This document shows, piece by piece, positions 51,271-63,713 of a DNA stretch of 64,000 nt; within the stretch, counting starts at the first letter, position 1; each line of letters begins with the position of its first letter. The notes beneath the pieces were generated by a model. It had not been told where the DNA came from, did no database searches, and saw only the letters and a program-made list of their open reading frames with translations. The DNA is from Paragorgia papillata (taxonomy: Eukaryota > Cnidaria > Anthozoa > Scleralcyonacea > Coralliidae). The stretch spans positions 1,084,001 to 1,148,000 of the forward strand of contig JAWNZC010000179.1 in NCBI GenBank assembly GCA_035771165.1, given 5' to 3'. A program made the position numbers and the translations under genes.

Positions 51271-54200
51271 GTAAGTCTTATTGTGTGGCTCTATAATAAT
51301 AATCATAATTTATTATATGGCTGGGTTTGATTTCCAGTCCGTACGCAAAACGACGCACGCTGATTGGTTCCTGAGAGGTCGGGATTTTACTGTATTGATC
51401 TCGGGTCAATACGCTTTTTTCTCGGCCCTGTAATTTTTGGCGAGAAAATTTCTGAGTTGATTTCACTGATCAGTGGTTGATTTGAATACACATAAAATAG
51501 AACTAGATATCTTTATTCAAATATTCTGAACAATAAAATGTGTTGGAACGTTACTGCTGGTTTTCTTTAAAGCTGTTTATCTAAAAACACGACAAATAAA
51601 GGCCGAACTGGTGTAAACAAGAAGGCCAAGTAACGACACGAAAAAGTTAACAGGTAAGGTAAGGTGAACAGCATATTCCGAAGACGAAAACAACGCTTGA
51701 AACATAAAAATAAAATGAACCAATAGCCATATAATAAATTCCTTATTAACCTCGTTTGCTCGGTCTGTACGGGAAAGTATTTGCCCTCAGTTTTATCGCA
51801 CAACCCTCGCTCCTTCGTCGCTCGGTCTGTACGAAAACCTCAGGCAAATACTTTCCCGTACAGACCTCGCACTCGGTTAATAAGTCCTTAGTATATACAG
51901 TAGTAATACAATACATACAAAAATTCTCAAATCTGATGGGCTAAGAGGAGGGCAAGTTTACATGTGATAATTATATAAATGAAGAAAAAATAATTATAAC
52001 GTAGATGTAATACAACGGCGTTTCTGATTGGCTACCGTGCGCGCTCCATAACTCGATGGAGCATGCGTGCTCCATAACTCGATGGAGCACGGCAATTTCA
52101 AACGTAATGCGAAACCATTTTTAATCAGCTATATATATATATATTGTTTTCCGTTGTTTTGTGTCTGATTCTCTGTTATAAAAGATATGGTTCATTGTTT
52201 GGCGTGCCCGATTGAGTTTTATACAATACCCTGGTTGCTATGCGTGTTTTCATTGGTTGTTGGCCATGATCTATTAGAGAACAGACACATGGTCACGTCA
52301 GATCACGTCAGCTGACTTGCTTTTTTCCTTCTTCATGCCCCCAAATCCGGCAAGAGTTTCGACAAAAACCTTTTAAACTTTTATTGTATAAAACAAATAG
52401 ATTCCATTTTTTTGTTGTCTGTTCAGTTATAGATGCACAGAAGACGTCACAACCTGGTAAGAACATCAGTGACCCACTCGACTGCGTCTCGTGGGCCACT
52501 TTTTTGTTCTTACCACGTCATCTGTGCATCTATAACTGAACAGACAACGGCAAAATGGAATCTATTTGTTAAATGGATGCACTTGGGAAGTTGGAGAGCA
52601 CTCAAAAATCTAGAGGCTTAACTCTTACGCTTTTTTCGTGCTCTCTCAACTTCCCGCGTGCATCCATAACTCGATGGAGCACGCTAAACCATGAACCATT
52701 TTTTAACAAGATTCCTGCTCAGGCGTTCATTCGGGCTACTGATTTCTGAAAGCTTCGCGTAGCCTGTGCGTACTCTAGCAAGACTACATGACAATGGCAA
52801 TGCATAATTGCATAGATTTTCACAAATAGAATCTGTGGTCTTATATGAACTGCTGCGGTGCAGGAAGCGCCGGCGATCGCCGGCGTGTGCAGTTGTAAAC
52901 ATTGTAAAGCCTTTGTAAGCATGTTTATGATGAATTGAAGACAATTGTCAGCCACATTACTGATCAACTATAACTCGGTCACTTGCAAAGCTATTCAAAC
53001 AAGTAAACAACTGAGAAACAGTGAAATATTAAAAGAAACATCGATAAAATGGCAATAAAAGCTTGATCATCTGGAGACAACTTGGCCAAAACTCTCTGAC
53101 GTCCTTCACTCCTTCAGTTTAAAGTTTCCAATTATTTTTAATACACCTTGATTCGCTGACAGTCCGACTACTCTGACATCTTTGTTTGAGACGAAACATC
53201 GATAAAATGGCAAGAAAAGCTTTGTTCAAGAGACAACTCGCCATGAAAGTGAAATATCGGTTTCGCAAAGCCTGTCGGGTCAAGTTTGTCGACACAAAAA
53301 ATAACAGAGCCGAAATTTAGACTCGGCTACCACAGTAGCCCGAGTAATTACAGTGCAGAATTCTTTGAGTGTTAAGCATTCTGATTGGAACCGTGGAACT
53401 TTCGGAGACCTATCGCTGCCTAGGATGTCCGACGAGTAAAATTGTCTGGTATAATTAGACAGAAAAACAATGAAGGTTTTTTTTATATTTGCCTAACTAA
53501 AGCCCTGTTCACACGGCCAAAATTTAAGCGGGATCTGAGCCACATCTGACTTTAAGCGGGCTTAAAATGTCCGTGTAAATAGATCGGCGTAAATTAATCG
53601 CGATTAGTTTGCACCACCTCAAGGAGGTGGATTAAACTGAGCACGATCAGTTAATCGCGCTTAACTTGGCCGTGTAAACGCAACGGGATTGAAAAACGCT
53701 TGCTATTAATACGGTGTTATTAATACGATAAAATGCTTTTTTTTGCCCTGCTATAGAAGCTTCCATCTCGCTATTCTATGTTTGTTTGTTTCTTTTAGCT
53801 ATTACTCTTTCTCGTGTACCGATGTCTTCCGTTGTTCTTTGACGCACGCTACCCATACGAAGCTTCCAAAACCAAAAATATAGCTCGTCCGCCATGTTGA
53901 ATAATGGTATACGTGTTTTAGTAAGGGATTATTAAATGACCAAGGTGGCGCATTTTCTTAAATTTTGGCTCAAGCCACATTCGCCCAAACGCGTGATGTG
54001 ACAGGAAGCGACCAGTAAACTCATTCTCAGGCTTTACGGATTTAGCGCGGCGGCCGAGAAGCATAAGATTATGTCCGCCTCATACATTGAACGCCGTTGC
54101 GTGACAAATTTCACGAACTATGCACATCTGCACCGTGTAAAGCCTGGTTTCTATGTAGCTGTAAGAGCCGGCGGCATGGCTGCGGCAAGGGGCGATGGTC

Positions 54201-57200
54201 CAATCACAGACATTGTTGAATTAGCCAGTAATAAAAAGCTGTATGCGATTGGACCATTGCCCCTTGCCGCAGCCATGCCGCCGGCTCTTACGGCTATATG
54301 GAAACCAGACTTATCACTCCTCGTGAAACTTGTCTCGCTTCCTTTGGTTCACAAGCCATTGCAGTTTCACGAAAAAAATTGCACCGCGCAACACGCAGCG
54401 CTTTTAAACCTGTAGACGCATGTACGCAGTGCGTACCTATGTTTATTAATGGCACATTCAGACAATTTTCATTTGGTAAGCAGAGGTTGTGTCGGCAAAC
54501 TTTGACCATCAAAACTGTAACTATATACATGTACTCGACATTGACAAATCAACTAATTAATATTTGCATGCTTGAAAAGTATCCCAGCTATAACAGGACG
54601 AAAGCCCAGCAATTAAGGCCTGCGCTAAACGTCGCACAATAGACAAATTTAATTCAGACGAATTTAATTCGAATTAACTTGGTCGGTAATGCGACGTAAA
54701 CGAGACGTCGAGTTAAACGTCGAATTTCAGTCGAATTTAATTCTTTTTACTTGGACGTGTTGAGCCTGAAAACGATTTTTTTTAAAACATGGCGCCGAAT
54801 TGGCGCCGAACAGGCAGAAGCGAAACATTTAATTCGACGCGACGATAAGTCTTGTAAGTGTAACTCGAAATACATTGTCGTCGCACTATCCGTCGGACTC
54901 AGACGAATTTAATTGCAGAGACGAATTTAATTCGTGTGTCGAATTTAATCGAGTTATACGTCGCAGTTTCGTCGAAAAAAATTCAAACAATTAAATTCGT
55001 CTGAATTAAATTCGTCTACACGCGTAAAAATCTCGCAAGTTGTTACAGCATTGTTGCCTGAACAATGCTGTAACAACGTGTTGACATATGTGAACAACAT
55101 TGATAAATGAACAATATTGTTCATCATTGTTTCAACAAGTTGTTACAGCTTGATGAAACATCAACCGTTGTTCACGCATGTTGTAACAACCGAAGAACGT
55201 GTTGATACATCAACCATGTTCACCATTGTTGTAACATTGTTGTTCATCGTTGTTATTTCGTCATGCTGTTACAACATGTTGTATCATGTGCGAACAACGT
55301 TGTTGGCCATAACTTGTTGGAACAACTTGTTCATGACTGTTGAATTATCCGTGAACAAGTTGTTCGAACCATAAGTGAACAACTTGTTGACAACTTGTTG
55401 ACAGCGAGCAGCACAACATTGTTCACGGCGAGCAGCACAACATTGTTCACGCCTGTTGACAACCGTGAACAAGTTGTGTGTTTTTACGCGTGTATTTAGC
55501 CAGGGGTCGAAATAACCGCCTGTCTACCTGTCGATTCCAGGTGATTTTCACAAGCGACAGGCGTAAAAAGTACTTACCTGTCGCCTGCGACAGGTTGATA
55601 ATGATAAATACCTTATTAACACAGAGTATGTAGAGTTGAGAGATGACAAATAATATCAATAACCAGTTTCTCTGCAAACGATTTTCGAATACTTCATTAA
55701 TTTATTGAATTGCACTTTTGTTGAAACAAGTAGTTTAACGGAGCTTGGAGCGTATCTTATGTGATTGTCAGACAGTTGTTACCAACCCCCACTCAGGTTA
55801 CAATTACGTAAGCGGCTTTGGCAGTGCGCATGCAACCTCGTTCCCAGGCCCTTTCCTCCTCGCCCCCCCCCCCCCCCCCCCCTATTGATGCCTATGGGAA
55901 ACGCCCTCAACCACAATAACAATTTGACTGTTTATTTTAATTTTGAAATCATTGTGTTTTAGTCATTAAAAATGATTAAAAATTGTACAGGTTGAATAAA
56001 CAGGAGAGAGGTAAAAAAATACACAACCTGTCACAACCGTGCTGTCACTATGGACAGGTAGAAAATTAGGAACGTTTCTATCCCTGATTTAGCGCAGGCC
56101 TAAGAAACTTATTAAATTATTAATTCTGTTTTACTTTACTTTATTCAGAAGCATGGAGGCAAAACCAAACCGAAGAGGTCGAAAAACGCCGCAAAACATG
56201 AAAACAATGGAAAACGACCTAGAGGCAATAGAAGAAACGTCAACCAGGGAGGGGCGATCTCCCAGATCAGTATTCCCTCGATCTCAATAAAGTCTGAATC
56301 TTTGGGACGACAAAAACCTGTAAAATTTACAAAACCTGTACAATCAACAAAAACTTGTTCAAACGCGAATAGCCAGTTGTCTGGAACACCTAAAAAGTTA
56401 AGTGGAAGTGTACAGAGTCTTCCGCCCATAACCAAACCGAAAAGTGTTTGTAGCCTTAGCGAGGGGAGTGTATCGGACTCGAGCGATCGTATTTTGGCGT
56501 GGCTAGAGGGCACCTCGCGGGTAAACTTCGAAGAGCACCCAGTTCCCAATAAAAACAATGGCAAAGGATTAAATGCTGTGACATCAACTGCAAAGGCAAA
56601 TGAAACGCGTAACTCGAATTTTAAGTCTGCGAAGAAAGCCAAATTTAAAGAGCAAAAGAAGGAGGCTATTTTAGAGAAGGTGAAAACGGGTACCACATTG
56701 ACTTCAGAAAAACAGAGGAATAATATCCTAGACAAACTGCTGCCTCAGCCTGTACCCCATAATAAAGGGCATGGAAAGTCTCGCTACGCTCCGTATAAAT
56801 CATCTGAAGCCATTTCGAAAAATAGAAAAAAACTCCGAAATGAGCCGTTGTTAAATGAACAAACTTTTGTTGCCAAGAAAACGATAAAAGAGAAACCTAA
56901 CAGACAATGTCAAACGACCAGGCAAAATGGCTCTTCCGAAGGTGTTTTTCAGATACGGAAGAGCGATTTTGGGCGCGCAAGGGATGGCCAGCAACGCGCG
57001 TTTTCGAGAGGGCAAGATGTTGCAGCTCAGCCAAGAATGGCGGGGAATAAAAGTAGGCAGAACAGTACTGAGGTTATTAATGTGTTAAACGATAATGGCT
57101 TACACTACGAAGCCGCGTTACCAATGGACCAAGAGGAAGGAATTACCGGTGGTGTTGCTGCTATTCCAATTTTTGAAAGTGAAGTTGCTGATATGGAGAT

Positions 57201-60200
57201 TGATAATGCTGAAGAGTTTCAAAAGGAAATCATACAACAGGTATTTTGGTATACTTTGACACTTTGATTACCGTATTTTCTTGTTAGGGGGCTTTCAATT
57301 GACACGCGGTTAGACCGGCCAATCCGGTTACACGAGACGAGACGAGACTTGCGGCTGTCAGACTGGAGAATTTGGTCCTAATCAAATGCACGTCCATTCT
57401 GACCTGTCTGACCTTGTAAATTGGAAAGTGCCCTAAAGCTACTGTTACACGATGCGACTGGCAACAAATAGCCTGAATGTTGCAGGTTGCAAAGAAAATC
57501 GCACTGTGTGTAACACCCCGTAGCAACTTGCGATTTTGTTATTTTTGTCGTGTTGCAAGTTGCAAGAAAAGTTGGATGCGTTCTACTTTTTACTGCAACT
57601 TGCAACATGGGCATGCCTTCACATTCTCCTACAAATTACAAACCCAAATTTTCTCACCACCCATGCATGAGTGGCCTTCACAGTCCGAAATCTGGTGCTG
57701 CATGTACTTTGTAGTCCCGCATTAAAATAGTTTGTTAATTTTTATTGCACTATAGTTGAAACAAATGAGGAACAACTTAGTTGTGAATCCCACCAATGTA
57801 AGTATATTATGTAGTTTTGAAATTTTTTGGGAAAAGTTGCTTAATTTGTTTTTTAGTTTAAAGCCCTAATCAAACGAGAACGCAAGTCGTCGCAAGTTGG
57901 CAGTCACGCTATCTCAGCCAGCCGCTCTGAATAGTTTCCCGAAAATATCATGTACCGTGACAAAGTTAAAACTTGTTTAAAACACTCATGAAACCTTAAT
58001 TTTGGTAATTTGGGTGTTCAAACGACCGCCACAGAAATTCTGACTGCCAACTTGCGATGACTTGCGTTCTCGTTTGATTAGGGCTTTTATACTGTATTTC
58101 GTTGAGAGGCATTTTTGGCTGTTTTTACAGGTGGCTCAAGATGGAGGTGGATTAAATCGTGCCAACTATGGTTATGAGGTAGGAAGAAATTTTGCATTAA
58201 AGGGCAACTATACGTTTCCAGGTTATTCTATTTTCCGTTATAGTCGGAAAAGTTCAATCTAAAACCAAAGAAATAATTGAAACCAGTCACTCGGTTCCAC
58301 TTTTAAGGACTGTCTAAGTTTGAGTTTTTGCTCCTTTTGCTGAACTCGTGTGAACGACGACCGCGTCGAAATAAAGACTGGTACTAGTACTTTGTGATGT
58401 CATACCGGTAACAAACAACAAGGTGATTGGTGGGTTTTACCGGTATGACGTCAAAGACAATAGAGTACCCATTCTCCAAGAAACGCGGTCATGCTTCAAG
58501 AGGAACTAAGAAGGCTTCGCTGATAAATTATTTGCTTTACCTCGAAATTCATATTTTTCTTTACTTTTGCTAAGTTAGATGATAACCCTTTCAGAAGAAA
58601 ATATAACTTCAAAAGGTTTAGTTGACCTTTAAAGGGGATTGGCATTAAAAATTAAGTTCCCTTTACAACTTTTTCGTATCTTTCTGCGTTTTCCAGATAT
58701 TTCAATTTGTTTGATATGTAAATGAGATGGTCTCTGACGTCAGGAGTGGGGTAAAATATTTTCATTCAGAGCAAAATCACTTACATATCTAACATGAAAT
58801 GTTCAGCGTCGCAAGGAGTTTTTATGTGCACAGTTTCAAATGATTTCGATGAACAAACTTAGAGATATAACTGGTTTTGCTACATGTGAAAATATTTTAC
58901 CCCACACCGGACATCAGAGACCATCTCATTTACATATTAAACAAATTGAAATATCTTGAAAACGAAGAGAGATACGAAAAAGTTGTAAAGGATGTTCTAT
59001 TACAATTTTATGAGTTCTTTCAAATTAGACAAACTTAATTTTTGTTGCCAATACCCTTTAATATAGATTTAAAAAGTAGAGTGCTGCGTAGGCAGAGTTT
59101 TGCATGGAGCAAAGCGAAAAGGTGATAAACTGCCGAGATTAGTTGTAAGCAGTGCTGTGAGTAACTTCGTTACAAGTAACTAGTTACATTTTTAAGTAAC
59201 TGTAACTGAAACTAGTTACTTTTTCTGAAGAAGTAACTGTAACTATAACTAGTTACTTTTTGAAGAAGTAAATATAACTAGTTACTTTTTTAAGGAACTG
59301 TAACTAGTTACAATATTTGGTTAAAAAATGTGACTATAGTTACTGATATTCAGTTGAGGATGTCATTCTTTCTTGATAAAAGTGGTTTTGATATAATAAT
59401 AATAAAGGTACATTATGTACACATTTGACTATTTCTGCTTAGTGACAACTATATTTAGGCATTTAGCTGTAAAACATAATTATGGTCGATTCTAGTAACA
59501 CGGGCAAAGGAATGTAACTTTGTAACTAGTTACAAAAATTTTTAAGTAACTTTGTAACTGTAACTAGTTACTTTCTTTTCATTGTAACTTTTATCGGTAA
59601 CTAGTTACTTTTCTAACGATGTAACTGTAACTAGTTACAAAAATTATGTAACTTTTACAGCACTGGTTTTAATAACGAAATACGGACATTTCGAGCGGAG
59701 CCTTTCATTGGAACCCATATTTTACTCTCGATGAAGAACTCTGCTCGAAACATCAGTATTTGTAAAGGATGTTCTATTACAATTTTATGAGTTCTTTCAA
59801 ATTAGACAAACTTAATTTTTATTGCCAATGTCCTGTAACTTTAGTAGGTTATTCTGTTACCCAAATACTCGCTTTTTCATTTTATTTGTATTTTTTATAT
59901 TTTATTTCCGCTTCAGGGTACTTTATACATCGTTTTGGATACTAACGTTCTGCTCTCACATTTAAAGTTTGTTGTTGAACTGAAGGACTTTCCCATTCAA
60001 GGTACTGTATTATTCAGGGTTCAAAATAGCAGCCGGCTGCCGGCTATAGCCGGCATTTTCACGCCGCTAGCTGGCTAGTGTGTACGTTTTATAACGTAGC
60101 GTAACATCTTACAACGTGGCGTAATGTTCTATAACGTAGAAAACGTCTCGCAACGTGTGACGTCTTATAACGTAGCGTAATGTAACGTCTTTAAACATAG

Positions 60201-63200
60201 CTTATTAACGTCTTACAACACAGCGTGATGTTGTATAACATAGCTTTAATAACGTGTTATAACGTAGCGTAACGTCTTAAAACGTAGTGCAACTTCCAAT
60301 GTAGTGTAACGTCTCACAGCCTAACGCGACGTCTATAGTAAATGAGATTCTTTTTTTAATACGAGCTTATTAACTAAAACAATTCCTGGGTGGGCCTCTC
60401 ATGGACTCACATAGCAGGCAAATAGCCTATATATCAAAATAGCCGGTACCATAAATGTACATATGCAAGACAGCCTGCAAAAATATCTAAATCCAAAATA
60501 TTTATTTTGAACCCTGATTATGGCAATTACAGTTGTTGACTCAATGCTTTAATCAAGTGAAAATGCTAATATACAGTATTTTTCTTGATAACAGGAATTG
60601 GAAGACCCATCTTGGTTATACCGTGGGTGGTGATACAAGAGCTGGATTCCCTTAAGGTAGCTCATCGTGTGATGCCGTTACGCGTGTGAAAAGGAACAGC
60701 GCTATATACTAGACTTTAGTGGACGTTTCGCAAGCTCGAATACTCAGAAAATGTTTCTGAGCCCTAGATAAGCAACAATGCAACTTTCTAATAACCTGTT
60801 ACTGTTAGATGCTCTAAACACTTAGTTCCCTGTTTAGAGGGCGGAAAAACAGTTGTTAAGTTATTTTACAGTTTTTGATTTGGTCGTTTTGTTTCCGAGA
60901 TATATCTCTTTGAACATTGGCAAAAAGTCCTATTCGCTGGAAATTGCCGCAAAGCTATTTGGTCAATATTGGGACTGGAACTACTTAATGTGACGTCATT
61001 TCCTCATTAATTCCATTGTCGACTATGAAACAAAACGACCAAATCAAAAACTGTAAAATAACTTCTAAAATTCATTAATAATTCATGAGGAAAACACAAA
61101 GAAAAATCATGAGCGTATCGGATCTATATATGTGATATAGACTCGCTCTAAGTTTCTCGCTGGTTTTTAACGGCTGAGATAAGCTTAATTTTCAAAATTA
61201 CTACGCCAATGAACGTATGAAGTGATTATTTTTAGAAGTCATTTAAAAACCTTGCAGTACGGGCTTTATCGGCTCTAAAACACTCGGCTATCGCCTCGTG
61301 TTTTATATCCGATAAAGCCCTCCTGCGCGGTTTATAAACAGTACTTAACAATTGTTTTTCCGCCCTCTAAACAGGGAACTAAAAACTATGGAGGGTTTAT
61401 GTGCACTTTAACACGTTGAAGCCTGACGACGAGTCTTTAAGGTTTATTATGGCTAACGCCATACGATTTTATTCAGCACAGGGAGAGGTCCAGGCCTCAA
61501 AGTGTTAAAATCTCTCTCTTTAACACGTTGAAGCCTGAAGACGAGTCTGTAAGGTTTATTCTATTTTATTCAGCACAGGGAGAGGTCCTGGCCTCAAAGC
61601 GTTAAATAAACATTTTACTCTGTTTCATGCATGTTACTTTTCAACATGTGGTTTGAAAATTCATTGCCAATTTTCAAATTATATGTTTTCAAAAACAATG
61701 TTCGAATTGAATTGAACATAGTACCACGTGCACTACATGTATACGTACAACTTATCATACCACAAATCACAATAAGTACATCTCATATGCAAACGCTATC
61801 ACTTAGGAGCACATATGACTATGAATTTGCAACCTTAGCTTTCCATCCGAGCCTCTGTGGCTCAATGGTTAGAGGGTCCAACCAGAAGGTTGCCGGTTCG
61901 AACCCTATCTGGGGCTCAGAAATCTTTTCTGAGTAATTGAGCTTGACGAACGTCCACCAAACGTCTGTTACATTACCGACCAAGCTTGCAAACGTACCAC
62001 ATGTATATTATACACATGCATGTATATACACATGTATTGTATGTATACATGCACTACATCTGTACGTGTATACAACTTATCATATTCCAACTTTGTCACC
62101 GACATTTGTTTCAGAAACTCTATTCTGAATTATCTAAATCTTTTTGTTTAGGATAACAAGTGGAAAAGACACCAGTCAAGTGAAGGTGATTTAAAGAAAG
62201 TCGAAGAAAGAGTTGATATGTTAGCGAGGATTGCTATCAGGTTTTTAAATGGCTGTTTTCAAAAGTCTGACCCTCGCGTTCGAGGACAAACTATTGATGA
62301 GGTATAGGTATATATACTTGATTAAGCCAAAGGGAGAGTAGAGTTGTACTTGTATTTTATTTCTCCTGTGCTTCGAGGGTTTTTCGCCGGGTTCTGCGGT
62401 TTTCCTCCCTCCGTAAAACCAACACTTACGTCTTAGCTGTGATCCGTGGTCTGAACTGTGTTGTATGTCGGCTGCCTGCATGCACGGAGCGCCTTTGATA
62501 TGCCTCGACACGGCCACGTTGATCTGCGTCTTTCGTAATTCAGCCGCTGGCTGCGAGTAAGGATGATTAGCCCCCCGGTCCTTTATCTCTACAGCTTTTC
62601 TTAAAGGATAAAGGAGCCTTTCTTGCTACCAGGCCGTGTCGAGGCATATATCAAAGGCGCTTCAGGCAGCTGCCATAAGGCACAGTCTGTTCAGACCACG
62701 GATCACAGCTAAGATGTTAGGTGTTGATTTTACGGAGGGAGAAAAACCGGAGAACTCGGCGGAAAAAAACCGAAGCACAGGAGAGATCAACTACAACTCT
62801 ACTCACATGAGTTCCAAGCTCGACAACGGGGTCATTCCCAAGCAGTCGCCCATCCTATAGTACTAACCCCATCTAACCGGGCTTCACTTTTTGGTGAGAG
62901 GCAGCGCGCTATTTTCATTCATTGAAATTCATGTCTTCCTTAGGCAGCAGAGCAAGTTGGGAATCTAAAAGAGGAATCTAATGACGACAGAATATTACAG
63001 TGTTGCCTTCTATTTAAAGAAAGAGGTATGAAAGAAATCTGAAAGGAAGTTTATAGAGTAGGCTCAAGGGGTCCGTATGTTGAAATATTTAAACATGAAC
63101 TTTGTGTGTTTTTTAATTTATATCGTTTTCTATAGCTCAGAGTGGAAATTGCATCTTATTTTCAAACGACAAGAACTTATGCAACAAAGCTTTGGTTAAT

Positions 63201-63659
63201 GGTATTAAAGCATTTAATCACCAGGTTGGACATATGTATTTTGTGGGAATGTGGGGTATCGTCGTAAATGGAGCAATCAGTGATGTTAGCCTTGTCTAAA
63301 TTTTGAGATTTTTTATGGTTTTTGTGACAATTTAAATGAATGGAAGAGAGAAAGACAAGTAAGCTAGGGAGGGAGGGAAGGAAGGAAGGAAGGAAGGAAG
63401 GAAGGAAGGAAGGAAGGAAGGAAGGAAGGAAGGAAGGAAGGAAGGAAGGAAGGAAGGAAGGAAGGAAGGAAGGAAGGAAGGAAGGAAGGAAGGAAGGAAG
63501 GCGGGCGGGAAGGAAGGAGGGCGGGAAGGAAGGAGGGCGGGAGGGAAGTAAGGAAGGAAGGAAGGAAGGAAGGAAGGAAGGAAGGAAGGAAGGAAGGAAG
63601 GAAGGAAGGAAGGAAGGAAGGAAGGAAGGAAGGAAGGAAGGAAGGAAGGAAGGAAGGAA

Positions 63660-63713
<54 letters not shown>

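Noticed and set aside
50040..51330. Open frames over 150 codons upstream of SWT1
   Set aside because: GTGGTGGCAG repeat translation; only the last part (from 51115) is real coding sequence.
54071..54415. 114-codon frame reading MSASYIERRCVT onwards
   Set aside because: It runs through both arms of a hairpin within SWT1 intron 1, with no homology and no splice support.
61848..61920. Functional tRNA gene
   Set aside because: A and B boxes and the acceptor stem are present, but the anticodon arm and variable region do not fold properly; similar degraded pieces elsewhere indicate a SINE.
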